DNA of 10,300 nt from the NCBI GenBank assembly GCA_963649625.1, contig CAVJIP010000085.1:1-10300 (forward strand), in the 5' to 3' direction. Made by a program: the position numbers and the translations under genes. The notes under the pieces were generated by a model, which saw only the letters and a program-made list of their open reading frames with translations, did no database searches and was not told the origin of the DNA. This document shows, in pieces, positions 7,007 to 10,300 of this stretch (position 1 is its first letter; each line of letters opens with the position of its first letter). This DNA is from HGM13006 sp963649625. Lineage in GTDB: Bacteria; Bacillota; Clostridia; Oscillospirales; Oscillospiraceae.

Positions 7007-8242
7007 TTATCCTTTCGGCAGGTATAGCATGGAATCCCGAAGCCAGCCCTCCTTTTTGAGATAAAACCAGGTGGAATAGAGCATGGCCGTGCAGTAGCTG
7101 CCCAGATTCCAATTCCCGCCGATTCGCTGGGAAATTTTTGCAATTCGGTTATCCAGAGTGTTTCGATGTACATAAATGTGTCGTGCCGCTTCTGCTGCGT
7201 TTTTTTCATAGTAAAGCCAGCAGAACAGTGTTTCGAGATCATGGGATCCCCTCTTTCGATCCCTGTCCCACAGGGCTTCGGCATCCGGATGAAGGAGGCT
7301 GCACGCTGCATTCTGTTTCCGCACCAGCTCAAACATCTGGAATACGCAAAATTCCCACTTCATTGCACAGCGGAGAAAGCCCTGAAAGGCCATGGCCGCC
7401 TGCAGCTGCTGATTGGTCTCCCGGAACACCTGCCGAAGCCGGGCCAGCTCAAAAAACGGACTGCTCACCCCCACCGAGTAATTCCACCGCTGCAAAATTC
7501 CGTTCAATCGCAGATCCAACCGCTCCGCATCCTCCGGGGCATGGAACAAAAGCACCAGCTGCTCCGTCTCCGACACGCTGCGGATGCCGTAGCCCAGCTC
7601 CTTTTTCAGCGCATCCATCAGTCTGCTGATGCTAAGCTCCACAATGCCCTTTTCCTCCACAGGAAACACCAGAAGCAAATAGGGGGCCGTCACTCCAAGC
7701 CATTGGGGGCTGACCGGCTCCGGCTGCTCTTTTCCCCGGAGCAGTCCCCGAAGGTAATTGCCCCGGCCGGAGACATATTCCGCCCCGGACTGAATCAGTC
7801 GGAAGTATAGCAGATAGCAGCTTTTTGCCAGGGCCTCTACCCGCTGATCCTCCCCGCGCTGAGCCGCCATCACCGCCAGCTTCATAATAATGTGCCCATT
7901 GTCCCGCAGGTCACAGAGATAGGTGATCTCTCCGCTGGGCAGAACGCAGCTGCTGATGCGCACCGGCTCCGGCGTCTCCAGCTGACTGGGCAGAGGCATC
8001 TTATACGCCCCCTCCTCCGGGGCAGGGGGACTGGGCAGCCAGCCTTCCTCCACAAGGCTCTTCCATCTCACATCCTTCCCAAACCGCTCCGCCACATCGT
8101 CGCTGACTGCCAAAATATTGTGGATGGAATCTGCCATTAAAATGGGCCGCCCAAGGGCATCCCGGGCCAGCGCCGCCATTTCCTGTAGACTGCTTGCGGT
8201 CACTGCGGCCTGAAAAAAGATTAGATTTTGGGATTCCTTCAT
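7007..8242 (-). CDS. PucR/CdaR-family transcriptional regulator
   Basis: This is a 411-residue DNA-binding regulator. Residues about 334-380 form the C-terminal helix-turn-helix of the PucR/CdaR type, with the family signature around VHRNTLDNRIAKI at 358-370 and the preceding AAEAARHIY. The N-terminal third (about 1-60, with LIFFQAAVTASSLQEM and GRPILMADS) resembles the small-molecule-sensing (GAF/PAS-like) region seen in such regulators; this is tentative. The start at 8242 is chosen over the longer frame because GGGAGG lies eight bases upstream. The gene lies 93 bases downstream of the ferredoxin-flavoprotein gene on the same strand, with a hairpin between. By position it probably controls the flavoprotein, the beta-helix genes, or both. 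In this family the effector is often the substrate of the neighbouring pathway; here it is unknown. Confidence 0.85.
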   Translation of the reverse strand: MKESQNLIFFQAAVTASSLQEMAALARDALGRPILMADSIHNILAVSDDVAERFGKDVRWKSLVEEGWLPSPPAPEEGAYKMPLPSQLETPEPVRISSCVLPSGEITYLCDLRDNGHIIMKLAVMAAQRGEDQRVEALAKSCYLLYFRLIQSGAEYVSGRGNYLRGLLRGKEQPEPVSPQWLGVTAPYLLLVFPVEEKGIVELSISRLMDALKKELGYGIRSVSETEQLVLLFHAPEDAERLDLRLNGILQRWNYSVGVSSPFFELARLRQVFRETNQQLQAAMAFQGFLRCAMKWEFCVFQMFELVRKQNAACSLLHPDAEALWDRDRKRGSHDLETLFCWLYYEKNAAEAARHIYVHRNTLDNRIAKISQRIGGNWNLGSYCTAMLYSTWFYLKKEGWLRDSMLYLPKG

Positions 8243-8287
8243 GCGCTGCGCCTCCCTTGCTGCTTCACAGGGCCTTTCTTTTGCTGT

Positions 8288-8315
8288 AAAATAGGTTCCT
8301 GCGCCGGAATACCAA
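8288..8315 (-). promoter_or_regulatory. Weak candidate promoter of the PucR-like gene
   Basis: On the minus strand there is TTGGTA (8315-8310), a 16-base spacer and TATTTT (8293-8288), about 45 bases before the start codon. It overlaps the hairpin at 8294-8325, so the same bases would be both terminator stem and promoter spacer. The -10 matches only four of six consensus bases. Low-level read-through from the flavoprotein gene may supply the regulator instead. Confidence 0.3.
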
Positions 8316-8325
8316 CGCAGGAACC
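8294..8325 (-). terminator. Hairpin terminator after the ferredoxin-flavoprotein gene
   Basis: A perfect 10-bp inverted repeat (GGTTCCTGCG with CGCAGGAACC) with a 12-base loop starts 10 bases after the stop codon at 8336-8338. On the minus strand it is followed by TATTTTAC, a short and imperfect U-tract. It probably terminates most flavoprotein transcripts and allows some read-through into the regulator gene. Confidence 0.65.
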
Positions 8326-8335
8326 CCCATTGCAA

Positions 8336-10198
8336 TCAGCCCAAGTCCCGAAGCATGGCGTCCGATGCAATCATGCCGCTGCACAGGGCCCAGCTATATT
8401 CGTTGGTAATCCAGGTTTTCTGGTCGTTGCCCAGATTTACTATGTTGCCGGAGGAGTTGTCGCCGGAGGCATAGAGGCCCTTTACCAGGCCGGTTTTGCC
8501 TCTCACCTGACAATTTGCGTCAATGGGAATGCCGCCCTCTGCTCCGTCGCTCATCAGGAAGGTGCGAATGGCATAGAAGGGGCCGTTCTCGATGGGAATC
8601 AGGTAGTCCGGGTCTTTGCCAAAGTCCGTGTCCTGCTTCTTGGCGCACAGCTCATTATAATGGGCCACCGTGGCCTTGAGGGTTTCCACAGGCATTCCCG
8701 CCTTTTCGGCGATTTCTTCGATGGTATCGGCGATCACCAGATGTGCCCCCTTCCGGCTGGCCCACCAATCCATATCCCCCTGATTCCACTGGGGTCTGCC
8801 CATCATGGGCACCATCTGGGGCACCCGGTTGCCCTTTTCGTCATACAGGGGCTTTGCTTTCATGGGCGCAGCCTGGATGACCGATTCCGGCATAATGGTG
8901 TAGGAAACGCATTTGGGCTGCTTTTTCTGGAACTTCACCGTGGCGTTGGCGTACTGCTCGTTCTCGTACCGCTCACCGTTCAGATTCACCATCAAGCCCT
9001 CGGGGCGGTTGCCGTGGGGACGGAGGGCTGTGTTGATAAGGGGCGTTTTGCCGGTTGCTTCGGCGTATTCCACGGTCAGGGCATCGCAGGGCATCACCAG
9101 AGAGCCGGTGATGTTGAGCCAAATGTCGTCATAACTGACCGGAACCCCGGCCTCCTTGCACAGCGCAAAGCCGTCGCCGGTGTAGGTGTTGATAGCATGG
9201 GCAAACCGGGGCAGATAGGCGTCGGCATAGTCCGGCTGGGCCTTTTTCAATGCATCACTCAGGAGCAGACTGCCCGCTGCCACCAGGCAAACCTTGCAGG
9301 AAATATCCACATCCCCGCCGGGATCCTGGGCGTGAACGCCGATGATGTCGCCCTTTTCGTTTTGAATCAGCTTCTTGGCTGGGGTTTCCGTCAGCACCGT
9401 AACCCCCAGCTTTTCTGCGTACTCGAACAGGTGATCCATGATAAATTCCCCAGCATTGTGGAAGGCGGGGGAAGGGGGACACAGGCTCTTGGTGTCCACC
9501 ACCAGGCCGGTGTTGCCGCCCATGCCGCTGCCGGGCATTCCAATTCCGGCCTGCATAAACTCCGGCCCATCCCCGGGCATCTCCCCGGGCATGGGCATTT
9601 CCCCGCCCCCTTCGGGCATGGGCGGAGGGCCGCCGGGGCCGCCTCGGGCTTCGGTGAGCTCAAACTTTTCCTCAACAGGAGCAAAGGTGGAAAGCCAGTC
9701 AAAGAATTTGGGCATGGTATGAAGGGTATTTCGCACCAGCTCGTGATCCAGATGATCGCCGTTTTGTTCCAGGGTTTGGGCGATTTTTTCCTCCACCACC
9801 GGCTTGGCCCCGGCATCTAAGGCCCACTTGGTGTCAAAGAACTGTAAGGGGCCCGCCACATGGATGGCCCCGCAGCCGGTGCGCTTGGCTTTCTCCAGCA
9901 CCACAACCTTCTTTCCGGCTTCTGCGATCCGACAGGCCGCAATCATGCCGGAGCCGCCTGCGCCGATGATTACCGCATCCGCCTCCAGCTTTTTCGGGGC
10001 GTGAGGCTCCATGGGCTTTGGGGGATTCTCGGAATCATAAATGGCCCCCATGGGACATTTTTTCACACATTTTCCGCAGCTGATGCACTTTTCCAGGTCA
10101 ATTCGGGTCTGCTCTCCGTCATAATAGGGCGCACCCACGGGACAGACCCGGTAGCAGTAGGAACAGCTGCAGCAGTCCTGGTTTACAACTAATTTCAT
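8336..10198 (-). CDS. Ferredoxin-domain FAD-dependent oxidoreductase (fumarate reductase flavoprotein-like)
   Basis: This is a 620-residue cytoplasmic redox enzyme. Residues 9-19 and 38-48 each carry Cys-x2-Cys-x2-Cys-x3-Cys followed by Pro, for two [4Fe-4S] clusters of the bacterial ferredoxin type. A dinucleotide-binding motif G79-x-G81-x-x-G84 with E102 binds FAD. Further family marks are TGDG (340-343), GERYENE (408-414; the family pattern is G-x-R-F/Y-x-N-E) and the C-terminal GLYASGD (574-580). This places it with the FrdA/SdhA/urocanate-reductase superfamily, which transfers hydride from flavin to a C=C bond, here fed by the fused ferredoxin. The substrate cannot be told. After E102 the usual GGN-type FAD contact is replaced by TGCGAIHVAG (107-116). 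Residues 185-228 form a Met/Pro/Gly-rich insertion. The start follows AAGGAG with ten bases between, and there is no signal peptide. Confidence 0.9.
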   Translation of the reverse strand: MKLVVNQDCCSCSYCYRVCPVGAPYYDGEQTRIDLEKCISCGKCVKKCPMGAIYDSENPPKPMEPHAPKKLEADAVIIGAGGSGMIAACRIAEAGKKVVVLEKAKRTGCGAIHVAGPLQFFDTKWALDAGAKPVVEEKIAQTLEQNGDHLDHELVRNTLHTMPKFFDWLSTFAPVEEKFELTEARGGPGGPPPMPEGGGEMPMPGEMPGDGPEFMQAGIGMPGSGMGGNTGLVVDTKSLCPPSPAFHNAGEFIMDHLFEYAEKLGVTVLTETPAKKLIQNEKGDIIGVHAQDPGGDVDISCKVCLVAAGSLLLSDALKKAQPDYADAYLPRFAHAINTYTGDGFALCKEAGVPVSYDDIWLNITGSLVMPCDALTVEYAEATGKTPLINTALRPHGNRPEGLMVNLNGERYENEQYANATVKFQKKQPKCVSYTIMPESVIQAAPMKAKPLYDEKGNRVPQMVPMMGRPQWNQGDMDWWASRKGAHLVIADTIEEIAEKAGMPVETLKATVAHYNELCAKKQDTDFGKDPDYLIPIENGPFYAIRTFLMSDGAEGGIPIDANCQVRGKTGLVKGLYASGDNSSGNIVNLGNDQKTWITNEYSWALCSGMIASDAMLRDLG

Positions 10199-10236
10199 GC
10201 TGGTTCAACTCCTTCTGATTTCTTTACACTATTATT

Positions 10237-10266
10237 ATCCTAACATAATTTTTGCCGGGGAACCAA
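10237..10266 (-). promoter_or_regulatory. Predicted promoter of the ferredoxin-flavoprotein gene
   Basis: On the minus strand there is TTGGTT (10266-10261), an 18-base spacer, and TAGGAT (10242-10237) preceded by TGT, an extended -10 in an A/T-rich setting (GGATAATAATAG). The leader would be roughly 30 bases to the ATG at 10198. The upstream region to the window edge (10267-10300) shows no gene or convincing further site. Confidence 0.5.
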
Positions 10267-10300
10267 TGCATTTTTCATGTGCAGGCCATTACCGTGATGT

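Noticed and set aside
8228..9820. 530-codon open frame on the plus strand
   Set aside because: It is antisense to the ferredoxin-flavoprotein, whose Cys and FAD motifs prove the minus frame.
10263..10284. TGCA...TGCA inverted repeat upstream of the flavoprotein promoter
   Set aside because: Only four bases pair at each end and the interior is mostly unpaired, which is within chance in A/T-rich DNA.

Overview
The window looks like part of a moderately high-GC genome of an anaerobic, probably gut-associated member of the Clostridia (Bacillota). This is inferred from several features: strong GGAGG-type ribosome binding sites, lipoprotein ABC solute-binding proteins with long Ser/Pro/Ala/Glu linkers, an oxygen-sensitive ferredoxin-flavoprotein of the fumarate reductase type, and a PucR/CdaR-type regulator. 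No rRNA, tRNA, CRISPR array, insertion sequence or phage gene was seen. The window is almost fully coding.

Layout. Position 1-107 is the region after the first gene: a possible hairpin and perhaps the first codons of a further leftward gene. At 108-1847 (minus) lies a lipoprotein solute-binding protein. It is divergent from a paralogous solute-binding lipoprotein at 2055-3791 (plus). The 207-bp region between them holds two near mirror-image extended -10 promoters arranged around a 28-bp imperfect palindrome. The plus-strand lipoprotein gene continues after 16 bp into a signal-peptide-less beta-helix protein (3808-5436). A second, paralogous beta-helix protein follows (5485-6942) and has its own predicted promoter at the end of the gene before it. 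A hairpin at 6962-7003 separates these from two minus-strand genes: a PucR/CdaR-like regulator (7007-8242) and, upstream of it, a 620-residue protein with two [4Fe-4S] motifs and a fumarate-reductase-like FAD domain (8336-10198). The flavoprotein gene has its own predicted promoter and is followed by a hairpin.

How the genes may work together. The two lipoproteins would capture an extracellular solute outside the membrane, but no permease or ATPase lies in the window. The regulator probably serves this cluster. The most unusual part is three predicted cytoplasmic proteins, namely the two beta-helix paralogs and the Fe-S flavoprotein. All three carry an acidic Met/Pro/Gly-rich low-complexity segment, and in the two paralogs it sits at non-homologous places. 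One beta-helix protein also has a Cys/His cluster that its paralog lacks. Together this suggests a cytoplasmic redox assembly in which beta-helix scaffolds may associate with the flavoprotein. That is inference; the substrate of neither the transporter proteins nor the reductase can be read from the sequence.
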